From positions 40,840,935 through 40,904,934 of the forward strand of contig NC_077247.1 of the NCBI RefSeq assembly GCF_947179165.1: DNA of 64,000 bases, read 5' to 3'. Origin of the DNA: Solanum dulcamara (lineage: Eukaryota; Streptophyta; Magnoliopsida; Solanales; Solanaceae). This document shows, one piece after another, positions 10,560-23,365 of the stretch; position 1 is the first letter of the stretch; each line of letters opens with the position of its first letter. A program made the position numbers and the translations under genes. The notes below the pieces were generated by a model. That model was not told the origin of the DNA. It did not search any database and saw only the letters and a program-made list of their open reading frames with translations.

Positions 10560-13500
10560 GAGTTAAATTAAATTTGAATTTTTATATGAGTAGAATTTTT
10601 TATATTTAAATTTTTTTTTATAGTTTTATATTTAAATTATTTAAAATGTGAGAAATACATTTAAATTATTATTCATTAATTTGAAAAATATATGTTAATG
10701 TTGACTGATTTTTAATAATTTAGATATGAATTTAGATGTATTTTTTTAATTTCTCACCGCATCTTATTGGTTTCTTTGTTATTATATCAAATTGTTTAGA
10801 GGTACAATTTTAATTTAAAAATTAAAATTTGTAATTTCAACGAGAAAATTAAATATAAAAGTTTTAAAATTATAATAATTAATAATATAAAATATCTATA
10901 AACCCGACAAAAATAATATAAAAAATTAGTTAACTTTTGAAATTCGGAATAATCTCATATATAATAAGAATAACTGTAAATCCTCTTAAGTGGGAAAAGG
11001 TTCAAAATATTCCTTACGGCGTCAGAGTTGTTTTCTATTATTTTTTTTAAAAAAAAAGTAAGAAAAAGGAAAATGGAGAAGGAATTATAAAGTGAAAAAT
11101 AAATTATTTTTTCTATTTCATATTAATTAAATTCATAAGATAATATATATTTATTAAAAAAAAATTAAAATACAAATTGAACATTATTTTCAATTTTTAA
11201 CTTTTTAGTAATTGTCAAACTATATTTGAAAATAGAAATAATTTAAAGTAAAATTATATATATGAGCAATTAATTATCTTGGATTTATCACATAGACAAT
11301 GTAAATGAAGGGCAAGAATAAAAAAAAGATTTAGACATTTATCTTAAATTTCAATAATTCACTTGTTTTGAATTATAAAAAAAGACTCAAAAATTCAGTT
11401 AATATGAAATAGAGTGAGTATTAATTACGTTTCGTTAACTTATTGGCTTATTAAAGTTTCTTTTTTTAAACTTAAAATTGCCTCTAAAACCAGCGACCAT
11501 TTATTTAAAAAATTAAAATTAACACTTTTAATTAGGGACATTATATTCCCTTCGTCTCATATTAGATGGATACCTTACTAAGAATGTTTGTCTCATATTA
11601 CTTGATCACTTATTAAATCAAAATAGAATTAATTAATTTTTTTTATTTTATTCTTAAAATTAATATGATAAACAATTCTCAATACCAGCTATTTTTATAT
11701 TATATATATATTATATTAATATAAATAAAAAACAAAATAATAAAATTTTCCAATTTATTAATAATTTTTTAATTACTATATAAAATTAAAAGCCTCCGTC
11801 TAATAATATGAGACGGAGAATAGTACTTCATAAGGCCTCCCGAGTCCCGTCTGTCTGTAAATACCTAATCCGCCGTAAAATCCAACCAACAGTTTTGGAC
11901 TAACCAACCCCACGCATCCTCACTAAAATTCCTTAATTGCATCTTATTATTTTTTTCATATACTTTTTAAACAAATTGCATGAACTTTAATTATAATTTT
12001 AAGATGTATTATAATAAAAATAATTATAATTTATAGTATATTTTATATAATTTTTAAATTATTTAAATTTTAAAATTTAAATATTTAATTTAGCTTTAAT
12101 AATTATTTAAATTAACTCTCGTAAAATAAAATGTGATGAGTAAAAATGAATAAAAATTAATAATTTGTTTGGAAAAATTTGTAAGGCTTTTATTTGGAAG
12201 GAGATACCAAAATTGAATTTGAGTATAATCATATATAATTGCACAATTTAATTATTTATTTGATCACATTTTGTAATTTTCAAGAGGGTTGAGAATTGAG
12301 TGAAAGTATACTAGAAACAATTAGTTTATTTGTAAATGGTCAAATCATATCTTTAGCTCATCATGAATAACATATGCATCACGCAAACTATCAAACTATC
12401 GATTATTGACATGGGATATTTTAGTTGGGATGACAGGACTATTTGAAAAAGATACAAATTTGACTTTGGATTATTGAACTTTGATCAATGTGGATCTAGG
12501 TTATGGCTGGAGTTAGCTTTCACGTATATTTTGTATTTATATTAAAAAATTAATTGAATATAAGAAATATTTATTGAAAATTTGGCGATAAAATAATTTC
12601 CTGGTGTAGCGGTGAAAGTGAAATTTGTTTAAGCTTTATTGCCCCCTTGATGATCACGAGTGTTCAATTCCTTTTTTTAAAAAAGAACTGAAATTACATA
12701 AAATACATAAACTTTAACCTCTTACTTTAACTGATAATAAAAAATCTATAGAGTATTAACAAAAGTTTAAAGAAAAGAATGATAAATACAAAATATTTAT
12801 TTCATTAATTAATTTCTTGAAGCAAGAAGAGAGATACAGAGTTATCTAATAAATTCAAAAAGTAATGAACTATCAAGTGTTGTTTGACAGGTTTGGAAAA
12901 TATATACTTCAGATTACTTTAGATGAACTATCTATCTTTTTTAATTTATACATTTATAAAAGGGAGTTTGAGGTGGATAACACAACTTTCTTCTTGAATT
13001 TTATATTTTTGCATTATTATAAGCATTATCATTTGTAATATTATCCTACAGTGTATTACAAATTCCGCGATGATCATAAAATATCTAGTTCTCTCTAGCT
13101 TTATTTTCTTCATGCTAGTTAATTAGTAAAGGTTCTTTACCATATTAGAATTATTAAGGTAAGGCATTGCCCCCCTTATTCTACTTATCTATATTAATGA
13201 TTTTTATTTTAATAAAAGAATTTCTAGACATTCTCTGTCTAGCAGTATAAATTCAAAAAAATAAAAAACACACCTCTTTATGAATTCACCTGAGGACTTC
13301 CGTTCTTATTTCTTTTAAGCATTAACCAATAAGTGTTACACCTCGACTCTTTATGTAATTGATTTGTGCTTAACTTTAAGAAATTATGTTTGTTTTGTAA
13401 AAAAAAATAAAAAATTATAAAGAAGCTACGTAATTTATTCCCTAATTGACCAACGACTAAGAAACGAATTTCCTATCTAGGGTCTAAATCCACTTGAAAT

Positions 13501-13660
13501 AATTTGGTATGCATATGGCTTTTCAACTTGACAAATTTGGATAAAACTACATCCACATGATATCAAATTGCAATATATTTAAAAAAAATGAAAAGTATTG
13601 CCCATAGAAAAAAAATATGACTTTTTTTCTGTTGGTCGAAAAGGGAAATATTATATTATA
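10560..13660. other. Gene-free AT-rich intergenic region
   Basis: Apart from the MITE at 11546-11820 I see no gene, RNA or complete element. The sequence is AT-rich with many stop codons in all frames. Confidence 0.6.
11546..11820. mobile_element. Stowaway-like MITE
   Basis: The left end TTCCCTTCGTCTCATATTA and the right end TAATATGAGACGGAGAA are inverted copies. The CTTCGTCTC/GAGACGGAG motif is typical of Stowaway (Tc1/Mariner-type) MITEs. Dinucleotide TA flanks both sides (11544-11545 and 11821-11822), as expected for this group. The element is 275 bp with an AT-rich core and no coding capacity. Confidence 0.7.
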
Positions 13661-13662
13661 TA

Positions 13663-14621
13663 AAGATAAGTGTCAAAAACACACTTAAGTTATTCTTCTT
13701 TTTTGAGTTTCATATCTAAATTATTGGGAGTGTGAGTTTGATACCTAAATTATCAATTATTAGTTTGAGAAACACACTCTTCTCTTTTATTCTACTCTCA
13801 TCATGGTGTATGTATTACACGCTTTCTTTAATTTAAAAAAATTTATCACATCACACTCCACATGGACAAAACATTCCACCTTAACAAAAATTAAATAAAT
13901 TATTAGAATTAGTTAAAATTAAAGATTAAAGTATTGCTATCTCCCGCCCAAAAAAATTTATAAAATAAAATATAAAATATTTTTCATTCCTCACTCCACC
14001 ACTTTCTCTCACCATAACCCCCCCCCCTCCCTAATTTTTTTGTTTTATTTTTATTTATTAAATATATTTTATAAAAGTTTTTAAAAATATTCTTACTTCA
14101 TCTCCCCCTCCAAATAATAATTTAGATATTTCTTTTTTAAAAAAAAAAATCTACCCCGCCCCACCTAACTCTCCGCTTTCAGTTTTCTTTCTCGTTTTGT
14201 GTTAAATATATAAATATGATTTTTGGAAAGTAGCTTTTACTTGCCGCAAGACTTTTCTTAAAATAATTTTTTATTTCTGTTATATTCGGTACGCAAGTAG
14301 GAAAAAATATTTTCCTAAAAATATATGCACCATATCTAACACAAAACGAGAAAAATATATATAAAAAATAAATATTAATTACGAGTGGAGGGTACGATGG
14401 GGTGGGTATAATTTTATTTTTTAACAAAATAAAAATAATAACATTTTTAGGAAGGAGTGAGGGAGGGGGTGAAGTATGATTTTTTAAAAATATTTTATAA
14501 AAGAAATTTTAAAAAATAAATGGATGAGGATTGCGGGGGGATGATGAAGTGCGTGAGCAAAATATTTTAAATTTATTTTTAAAAAGGAGAATAATTTATG
14601 TGTGTTTTTGTCACTTATCTT
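13663..14621. mobile_element. Foldback-type inverted repeat element
   Basis: The left end AAGATAAGTGTCAAAAACAC is mirrored by GTGTTTTTGTCACTTATCTT at the right. Part of the interior is also symmetrical: C-rich sequence with CTCACTCCACCAC on the left and G-rich sequence with GGAGTGAGGGAGGGGG on the right. No coding region is supported. Target duplication was not found. Confidence 0.55.
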
Positions 14622-14640
14622 CATTATCTATAAATAAGAT

Positions 14641-14781
14641 ATAAGTGTCAAAAAAACACTTAAACTATTTTTTTTTAATTTAATACCTAAACTATTGAAA
14701 ATGTGAGTTTTATACTTAAACTATCACTTATTAGTTTTAAACACACTTAAACAATAGCTCAGGTGTATTTTTCACACTTAT
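14641..14781. mobile_element. Short MITE related to the neighbouring foldback element
   Basis: It begins ATAAGTGTCAAAAAAACAC and ends GTGTATTTTTCACACTTAT, an inverted pair over 141 bp. Its left half is clearly similar to the left part of the element at 13663-14621 (shared AATACCTAAACTATTG-like text). The two are about 20 bases apart and look like a long and a short form of one family. Confidence 0.55.
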
Positions 14782-14854
14782 CACTATAACTAATATGCAT
14801 CCATACAAGAAGCGTGACCGGAGGCAGTACAAACATGAGCATTTCCTACTATAT

Positions 14855-15212
14855 TAGCATCATAACGCTTACTAACATAATTCATACTATCCGGATTAAG
14901 GACATACATTTTATGCGTAGAAAAATTATTTCCATCCTTGTCTTCTTCAAGTGTCTTCAAAACAAACACGGAGGGAAGTGTCCATTTCATAAAATCTACA
15001 TCCTGCGCTAGTTTACGGCCTCCTTTGCTAGTATATCAACCATCTGGTTCTGATCTCGTTCACTATGGCTGATCTGTGGGTTCCTCACTGTTTGGAGCAA
15101 CTTCCAGCATTCAACAAGGATATTAGTATATGATTCATATCCTTTATGAAGAAAAAAGAAATATGACTTGAAATGGCATTATTTTCACGATTATCTCCAA
15201 TGAGTCAACTTG
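14855..15212 (-). pseudogene. RNase H-like (RVT_3 type) gene fragment, frameshifted
   Basis: Reading the minus strand in shifting frames gives VDSLEIIVKI, then ECWKLLQTVRNPQISHSERD with QNQMVDILAKE, then RKLAQDVDFMKW and SVFVLKTLEEDKDG. This order matches the C-terminal half of the RNase H-like proteins found in many copies in plant genomes: the DSLE strand, the SHSxRDQNQxVDxLAKE helix, and the S.P..VLKTLEEDK tail. At least two frame changes separate the parts, so it is broken. No upstream half was recognised within 1 kb. It may be a decayed gene or a captured retroelement domain. Confidence 0.55.
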
Positions 15213-15234
15213 ATTAAAAATAGGGTTGAACCGA

Positions 15235-16203
15235 AGTAGAAGTAGTGGTAATTATGGAATTCACAATTTAGTCTGATAAGTGATTATGCATAGAAATAAC
15301 ATTTTCATGTTAAAGTAATGCTTGAAATTATCTATCCTTAATCAGAGTTGGTTTCAGGCTCCAACTAAAAAAACACAATACAGAAAAAGAATTTTAAAAA
15401 ACACAAATAACAAGTACCACGTATACTTAGTAGTATATGTTTGAACAAAAATATTCTCCATGATGCACAATTGATAATGGAGTGACGTGAATTTGGTGGC
15501 CAAAATGTAAAGGCACTTAAAGTTGACTAAAATAGTTGGTATTTTCATTCTTGATATATAATTATCTTAGATATATATCGACCAAAATGTAAAACACATG
15601 CTTGACTTTAGGTAAGAAGGGTATGTAATATTTGAAGACAGAATAAGAAAAGATGCACATATTTATACAGATACAATATTGTTAGGTATGTACGGCTCTT
15701 AGCATCATACACCTACGACTAAACAGATGAATCCAAAACTTATCTCCCCCCTCCCCCCCCCCCCAAATAATTAGACTAAAGTGATGCTCAAATTAGACAC
15801 GTCGATTCTGATATTCAAAATGTTATAGGATTCTTTTTCTGATCTATTGGGAGAATATATACATCACTCCTTGTCAGAATTCGATTTCTCGTTATAAACA
15901 TTCTTTGGCTGAATTAGAAGAAAAGAAGATGCAATAATATAATAACATACTCGTGTAATAATATTGATCCTACAAATAGAGTTCGGGGAGGATAAAATGT
16001 ACGTAGGTCATCTTACTTTTATCTAGAAAAGTAGAGACTTGTTTTCGATAGACCCTCGACTTAAGAAAAAACATCTGAAAGTACATCAAAAATAAAATAA
16101 CGAATTGAAAGGATCATAACAAAATACTATATAAAATGTAATATTGTTGACATCGTTCCGTTAGAAAAATATGCAATAGATTGCGTGCATTCATATGCAC
16201 GGA
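15235..16203. other. Intergenic stretch with a poly-C run
   Basis: No gene is supported. A C-rich homopolymer (CCCCCCTCCCCCCCCCCCCC-type) lies at about 15746-15765. The rest is ordinary AT-rich DNA leading into the Copia element. Confidence 0.55.
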
Positions 16204-16208
16204 TCAAT

Positions 16209-16467
16209 TAGTGAAATAGGAATCAATTCACTGGATGTATAAATTCTATTAGGAGGTGGTTAAGTAATTAGTTAGGTTGTTACACAAAGTAGTTAGTTAG
16301 TTGAGGAATTAACAGTGTATAAATACACTTCACTATTACATTGTAAAGGCACGATTATCATTTCCCAATTTACAGAATAACATCTCCTCTTCTTACTCTC
16401 TACTTTGCTTCATTGATTGTCCATTAATGGTGAACTTGGATTGATCAAGTTGCATATAATTTCAACA
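16209..16467 (+). repeat. 5' LTR of the first Copia element
   Basis: It starts TAGTGAAATAGG and ends TTTCAACA, directly before the primer-binding site. A TATA-like GTATAAATACACTTC lies near 16317-16331. It is collinear with 23366-23624. Confidence 0.85.
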
Positions 16468-16549
16468 TGGTATCAGAGCTAAACACCTACAATTGTAAGG
16501 TATATTGAAGCTGAATTGTGAAAGTTTCAAGCTAAACTAAGATTCGACA

Positions 16550-17213
16550 ATGGCGGCTGCAAAGTTCGATCACAATCACACTTTGTTTCTACATCCTTTC
16601 GACACCACCGATGCTTTCATTATTTTGATGCAGTTAACAGGATCCAATAATTACTCCATATGGAGCAGGGCTATGCGAATCCAACTGCTTGGAAAGAACA
16701 AGCTAGGGATCATTGATGGCAGCTGGAAAAAAAGAGGATTTTAGAGTCAAATTAGGGCATCAATAGGACCGATGCAATGCAATTGTCTTAGGATGGACCA
16801 TGAGTTCAGTTATACAAGATTCCACACAGGCATTATCTATGCAATAAGTGCATGAGCAGTTTGGGAAGATCCTCGCGAAAGTTTCGATAAGGTAAATGCT
16901 TCGCGGATTTATTAATTACACAAAGCCATAGCTACTACACTGCAAGGTAATGATAGTATTCCTTGTTACTTCTCTAAACTACGAAACTTATGAGAAGAAT
17001 TTTCTAGCATTGTTCCTCTACCTTGTAATTGTCCTACTTCTAAGGATTTCACTTTGCATATGGAAAGACAAAAACTTATGCAATTCTTAATTTGCTTAAA
17101 TAAGAACTATGATCAATCGAGAAGTCAAATTTTGATGGTTGAACCTACATCTATCATCAACAAGACACATAACATGCTTGTTGAGAGGGAGAGTCAAAGA
17201 TCTATAGCATCCT
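16550..17213 (+). pseudogene. Gag, N-terminal part (first Copia element)
   Basis: The frame opens MAAAKFDHNHTLFLHPF and continues with QLTGSNNYSIWSRAMR, the gag signature of plant Copia elements. It has a stop at 16742, and gag-like reading continues in places to MLVERESQRS near 17180-17205. There the reading is cut by the solo LTR. The capsid-type core is recognisable only in pieces because of stops and small shifts. Confidence 0.8.
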
Positions 17214-19573
17214 TGTAACACCCTAATTTTCTTTTTATGGTTTTTCTAAAGGATTGCCAGGTGATCCACATTATCTATGAAGTTCTATGCGAGTTGGGAC
17301 GGTTGAAAACAAGTCTAGAGGAATTTGGAAGAAGTTGGAGGCCAAGTAATGAGTCGTGGTAATCAACCCACTTGCGTAAGCTATTGATTGGGATGTCTGA
17401 CGTAACAAAGCTACTTGAGTACACATCGAGCTTAAGTAGCAAGGATTATATAGGTTCTTAAAGTGAGACGAGATTACGAATCCACGAAAGAGGGAAAAGG
17501 AGGCGTAGCACCTACTTGAAATAAGTAGGTGATGCACCTACTTGGAGTGGACCCCACTCTGCCATGTGGCAGTTTTGGATTGGGCGCATAGATGAAGTGG
17601 CACCCTAGGGGCTGAACACATGTCACACTTTAAGGGAGAATATATATACATGTTAAGATGACTAAGAGGTCATTTTCTTCAGTAAATTATACTTAGACTT
17701 TGAGAGAATTTAGAGGACAAGAGAGAGTAACGACAGCAACAAGAACAAGATAAGTCTTCCGATTTTGTTTCGTAAATTAATTATCTAAGTAATGGTGTTT
17801 AACAACATAAAATTTATAATTGGGGCAGCGAGGAGGTTCTTGTTCTTGCTACCAAACCCATTTTTAAAATGGGACTACAGTTAGTATACTAGTATAACTC
17901 CTTGTGTAAAGCTTCGTTTCGAGTGATTCAAGATGTTTTGGAAAGCTATTTAATAGAGATATAACTTTTATTTAGGCTATAAAACCCAGTTTTGCTTTTA
18001 TCTGCTCAAAAAAGGGTGATGAAATATAGGGGAGGTGCTGCCCAGATTTTGTTTCAAAAATTCTACACGAACTGCTATTGGTATTTTGGGCATATCTTCT
18101 TATACAAAATTATTGTAGGGATTATTCAAAATTGTATGTGACCCTAAGACATAAGTATATAACTTTTATTGAGGCCACAAATCCTATTTCTCCCATTTAT
18201 CCCTTCGAAACTGAGCAACAATATAAGACAGTGGGCTGTCCAGAATCCAGTTTGAATAATTTGGGTTGATTTTTATTAATTTCATGTTTAGTTTCGATAT
18301 GATGAGACTCATAAACTTAAGTAGATATTTTATTTTGTATTTAAGGTGTATATGTGCTTATACAAGCTAAGAGGAACTGTTTGGCGAAGTAAATTTTGGT
18401 TGGTCTATGGCGAAGAGGAATTGAGTTCCTCGAGTTGTGGTAGAACATGTTATTATGTGCTAAAACGCCAAGGTTCGTGTATAAATTTAAACTTGAAATA
18501 TTTTACTTTCCAAAATTTGAAGTATCTTGATGGGTTGTTTCATTATTCCTTGTCTTGTATTATGGTATGATTAATATCTCAAGTATAGCAAAACTTTCGC
18601 TAAACCGCCTACTTGTACGAATTGCTTGATCATTTTGCATTCTTGTTGGGACTTTATCGTTCTTCTTAGGGTGACTTGTCATCGATATTGGCATGCCTCA
18701 CGATTCGAATTTTGCCCATCTTGACTTTGGATTTACATTCATCTTGACGATAGTGTTTCTTCCATTCTCGAGTACGAGTGAAAATCCACTTTCAACATGG
18801 TTCTTGATTCTCTTGATATTGGGTGACGACCCTTCTTGATTTTGGGGTTTCGATCCGTCTTAATATTGATTGTGCTTAGTGTGAAGGCATGACGTACCTA
18901 TTGGGAGAAATTGATTATTTGACAACTCTTTCAAATTGAATTATAAGTTTCTTGATACTTGAGCCTTCGAATATTGATATTGATTTTGAAACTCTTCAAG
19001 GTTTGTATTTGATACTTGATATACTTGTTCACTTGGGCTTACTTTTACCTTATTGAGTCACCTGCGATGAACAAGGGAATTGAAGAATTTAATGGCTCCA
19101 AGCCCAAAGTTTTTATACCACTAAACTTTATGCTTAGCGATAGTTATTTTTTATTATAGATAATGTGCGGAAGAGGTATGAAGATGACCATTTGGAGTAG
19201 ACTTTTTGGAGCCATTGTGAAGATCACATCTGCGTATGCATCTAGTTTTTGTAAATATTTTGGGGACTTGTACATGATACATGTGACACTTATGTATGAA
19301 ATTTTGAAGGCTTGTGAAAATAAAACTATATGCTTGTAACTTGAACAGAGTGACTAGTTTTGCTATTTTGGAGTATGATTTTAACTCAAGTCATACTTGT
19401 ACTGCGTTTATATGTTGGCTTGTCATTTTGCACAACGGAAGATAATAGTTTTGTAATAACTACTGGTTCAAGTTTTGTGTATTTTATGGACTCGCAATGG
19501 TGTTGACTATTTGTGATTTAAAAAACACTATCTTTTGTTTCGTAAGTGGCATCTTCCCAAAGAAGGTGCTATA
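17214..19573. mobile_element. Solo LTR (2,360 bp, probably Ty3/Gypsy) nested in Copia gag
   Basis: The insert begins TGTAACACCC and ends GGTGCTATA, a weak inverted pair if two transitions are allowed. A perfect 5-bp duplication, ATCCT, flanks it (17209-17213 and 19574-19578). The gag reading resumes in frame after one copy of ATCCT, so the boundaries are firm. No gag-pol lies inside, so this is an LTR left after recombination between two LTRs. The long size and TGTAACACC start are common in plant Ty3 elements; the assignment to Ty3 is inference. Confidence 0.8.
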
Positions 19574-19578
19574 ATCCT

Positions 19579-20340
19579 CCTCGATGAGTAGTGAGGGTAC
19601 AAATTTAGCAGCTTTATTGGTAGGAAAGGGAATGAATCTTTGATCTACTCATAAAGATAGTACTACAGATTTTGGTGGTCATGTGGCTGGAAAGGGAATG
19701 CCTCATCATTATAACAAAGGGAATTCACAGAATTACTATAAAGGTAAGAAAAATTGGGATAAAAAATATGACTATTGGAAGCTGCAGAGTCATGTAGCAG
19801 ATGATTGTTATAGGCTCCATGAGTTATCCACCTGATTGGAAATTCAAGAAGAAGAGATCTGCAAACACAATGCAAGTTGATAACTCAACTTCACCAATGC
19901 AATCAGGGATAAAAGGCACAAACATAAATCATTTAATTCCCAAAGATTTACCAAGAGCTCCTCAGATGACTGGTGATCAACATGGCTAAATTCTGAAGAT
20001 GCTTGACAATGATACTTCTTCACCTAATATGATGTTCAACACGACATGTATAGCTCACACTTCTACATCTAAAATAGAAGATCGAAAGTGAATAATTGAT
20101 AGTGATGCAACTAACCATATGACATCTAGTTTAGATATTTTACATGATGTAAAAGATATTAAACCTAGGGATAACAGACAAGTACACTTACCAAATGGAG
20201 GTGTGACTTTGATAACACATACTGGATGTTGTAAACTTACAGACACAAGAGAGTTACATGATATTTTATATGTACAAGACTTTTATTATAACATCCTATT
20301 TATTTCAAAAGTCACCGGAGAACTTAATTTTTTGTATTCT
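19579..20340 (+). pseudogene. Gag C-terminus, zinc knuckle remnant and protease (first Copia element)
   Basis: Gag-like text resumes with GTNLAALLVGKG. A decayed zinc knuckle (KLQSHVADDCYRLH, first Cys lost) is followed, after a frame change, by PPDWKFKKK. The protease region reads IIDSDATNHM near 20093. The catalytic D-S-G has become D-S-D and the preceding Trp codon is TGA, so protease is inactive. HLPNGG and NILFISKVTGEL downstream confirm the domain. Confidence 0.75.
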
Positions 20341-20510
20341 TTTATCCTGGATTTTGTTTATTTCAGGACATTTTCAAAGGGAGATTGAAGGGAATTGGTA
20401 AGGAGGATGATAGACTTTCTCTTTTGGTTAAGTAGAGCGCTATCAAATCTACCAGTAGAGACACTGAAAGTGTTAAGAGCCTTACTGCACATGGTAACAA
20501 GGAAGATATC

Positions 20511-21836
20511 ATGCTGTGGTATAAAAGATTAGCACATGCCTCTATAGGTTCAATAAAAGACATGTTTGGCTACAATCTTGATTCTTGTAAATTAACTTTA
20601 AATAATTGTGAAATTTGTCCACTAGTTATGCATACTAAACTGCCTTTCCTAGTAGTACTAATAGAACTACTGAAGTATTTGCCTTATTTCATTTGGATGT
20701 CTGGGGTCCTTATAATACTCCAACCTTTGATGGCAACAAGTTTTTCCCTACTATTTTTGCTGACTATTCCAGAATTGTGTGGCTTTTCTTGTTGAAATAC
20801 AAAAAAGGATGTGTTGATAACTCTTAAACAATTTTTTAGAATGGTTCTTACTCAGTTTAATACTGCAATTAAATATGTCAGGACTGATAATAGAGGAGAG
20901 TTCGTTAGTAGTCATATGCAGGCTTTGTTTAAAGAGCTGGAAATTATAAACTACAAAACTTGTGCTCATACACCTCAACAAAATGAAGTGGCTGAGAGAA
21001 AGCACATGCATCTTCTTGAAGTGGCCAGGGCTCAAAGATTTTAGGGTCACATTCTACTTAAATTTTAAGGACGTTGTGTTCTTATAGCAGCTTACATCAT
21101 TAGTAGGTTACCCTCACACACTCAAGAAGGTAAATCACCTTATGAGATCTTTTTTGAGAAAAAGCCTTACTTTATGCATTTGAGAACACTTCGTTGTTTA
21201 TGTCTTGCAAGCACCTTGACTAGAACTGATAAATTTGCCCCAAGAGTTGTGAGATCAGTATTTATGGGGTATTCTAGCATTACCAAAGGCTATATTTATT
21301 TTGATCTTCAACATCATAAGTTAATTTTGAATAGGGATATAGTCTTTCTGGAAGATCACTTTCCCTTCATGAATAATTCTCCACATTCTGCATCTTCCTC
21401 TAAACTTCCCTCACTTGATACATGTGACCTTAATAATACACCATTTTGTAACCCTGAGCCTACTCCTGTTACACCATCTTCACCCTCTTTGATCACCACA
21501 GATTCACCTACATCAATCCCTGATCCTCCTAATGCTCAATTACCATCTAATTCTACACTTGTTCCCTCACCACTTCCTAATGTTCCACCTCAGTCACTTA
21601 GAAGGTCCACTAGAATCACTAAACAGGCACTCTGGTTATCAGAGTTTATTTCTAAACCTTCTGCCAGTAATATTCTATATTCACTTGCTACTAATCTCTC
21701 CTATGATAACTTGTCCCCTTCATATCTTAGATATTTGAAGGCATTTTATGTTGTCCATGAGCCTACCTCTTATCAGGAGGCTGCTTCAGATGTCAGGTGG
21801 TTGGAAGCTATGAAATCTGAATTGCAGGCTCTTTAG
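20511..21836 (+). pseudogene. GAG-pre-integrase and integrase (first Copia element)
   Basis: LWYKRLAHASIGSIKDMF with CEIC (20511-20620) is the pre-integrase zinc domain. The integrase core follows with YVRTDNRGEF and THTPQQN-like HTPQQNEVAERKH, interrupted by stops near 20795 and 21042. The C-terminal part (21174-21836) carries RTLRCLCLAS, GYSSITKGYIYFD and a Ser/Pro-rich linker before the reverse transcriptase. Several stops break the frame. Confidence 0.85.
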
Positions 21837-23335
21837 GATAAATATACATGATATTTGGTTTCACTTTCTAAAGGAAAGGTCCTCATTAGTTGTAAATAGG
21901 TTTACAAAGTCAAGTTGAAGGCTAATGGTGATGTTGAAAGATTTAAGGCTAGGTTGGTGGCTAAGGAATATACTCAGAGAGAGGGTCTTGACTTTTATGA
22001 GATTTTCTCTCCAGCGGTTAAGATAACCACTGTCAGGACTATCTTGTCTCTTGCTACCCAGCATAACTGGCATATTCATCAACTAGATGTTTATAATGTT
22101 TTTTTATAAGGTGACCTTCATGATGAGGTCTTTATGTAGTTGCTTGAGGGTTTTGCAATTCAGGGGGAGCAAGTCCTTGTATGCAAACTTGTCAAATTCC
22201 TCTATGGACTTAAACAAGTAAGCAGACAAAGAAATTTGGAATTGAGTGAAATATTGCTGAAGTCAGGTTTTGTATAGAGTAGCTTAGATCATTCCATATT
22301 CATTAAGAGGAAAGGATCAGACATGGTGGTGGTTTTTGTTTATGTAGATGACATGTTAGTCACAAGTAGCAGCTTGACTCTCATAGAGCATACTAAAGAT
22401 ATCATGCACAAGGCATTCAAAATCAAGGAAGCTATCATGCACAAGGCATTCAAAATCAAGGACTTTGGTGACTTAAAATTCTTCCTTGGGATGGAATTTA
22501 GTAGATCTGCTAAGGGAATCCTGATGAATCAAAGAAAGTATGCTTTGGAGATCATTTCAGACCTAAGATTAGGAAATTCCAAGCCATCTTGGACATTACT
22601 TGAGACCAATGTGAAGTTGAAAATTAAAGAATTGGATAGCATCATATGCAACTCAGATGATGAGCCATTTGGAGACAAAGAACAGTATCAAAGGTTGATA
22701 GGTAAGATATTGTATCTGACCCTAACAAGACCAGAAATTGCCTACTCAATCCAGACACTTAGTCATTTCTTACAGGAACTAAAGAGGTCCCATTGGGAAG
22801 CAGCTGTTAAAGTGATGAGATACATTAAAAGAGAACCAGGACTTGGAGTATTATTGAGCAGTAAAAAATCAAACAAACTGACTGTGTATTGTGATGCAGA
22901 TTAGGCATCTTGTCCAAATACAAGAAGATCAGTATCAAGTTTTTTAGTTAGATATGGTGAGACATTATTGTCATGGAAGTCAAAGAAACAAAATATGGTC
23001 TCAAGAAGCACAACAGAAGCTGAGTATAGAAGTATGGCCAATTCAATCTCAGAATTAGTTTAGATAACTGCTTTATTGAAGGAACTGGGAAGTGAAGTTG
23101 AAGAACCGGCTATAGTATTCAGTGATAGCAAAGCAGCCTTGCAAATAACAGCCAATTCAGTGTTTCATGAGAGAACAAAACACATTGACATTGACTGTCA
23201 CTTTATTAGACAGAAGATACAAGAAGGACTGATGAGAACAGAACATATAAGCTCCAAGGAACAACTTGCTAATATATTAACAAAAGGGTTGCCTAGATCA
23301 CAACATGAATATTTGGTAGGCAAGCTTGATGTGTA
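21837..23335 (+). pseudogene. Reverse transcriptase and RNase H (first Copia element)
   Basis: Reverse transcriptase text includes [19 protein letters not shown] and [10 protein letters not shown], and the catalytic YVDD is intact at 22341-22352. A 33-bp in-frame direct duplication (22401-22433, then 22434 on) adds 11 residues (IMHKAFKIKEA-like). YQRLIGKILYLTLTRPEIAY and the RNase H segment FSDSKAALQITANSVFHERT with KHIDIDCHFIR follow. Stops at 22107, 22137, 22276, 22902 and 23059 show decay. Confidence 0.88.
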
Positions 23336-23365
23336 ATGTGTTTTCACCCACTATCTTGAGGGGAG

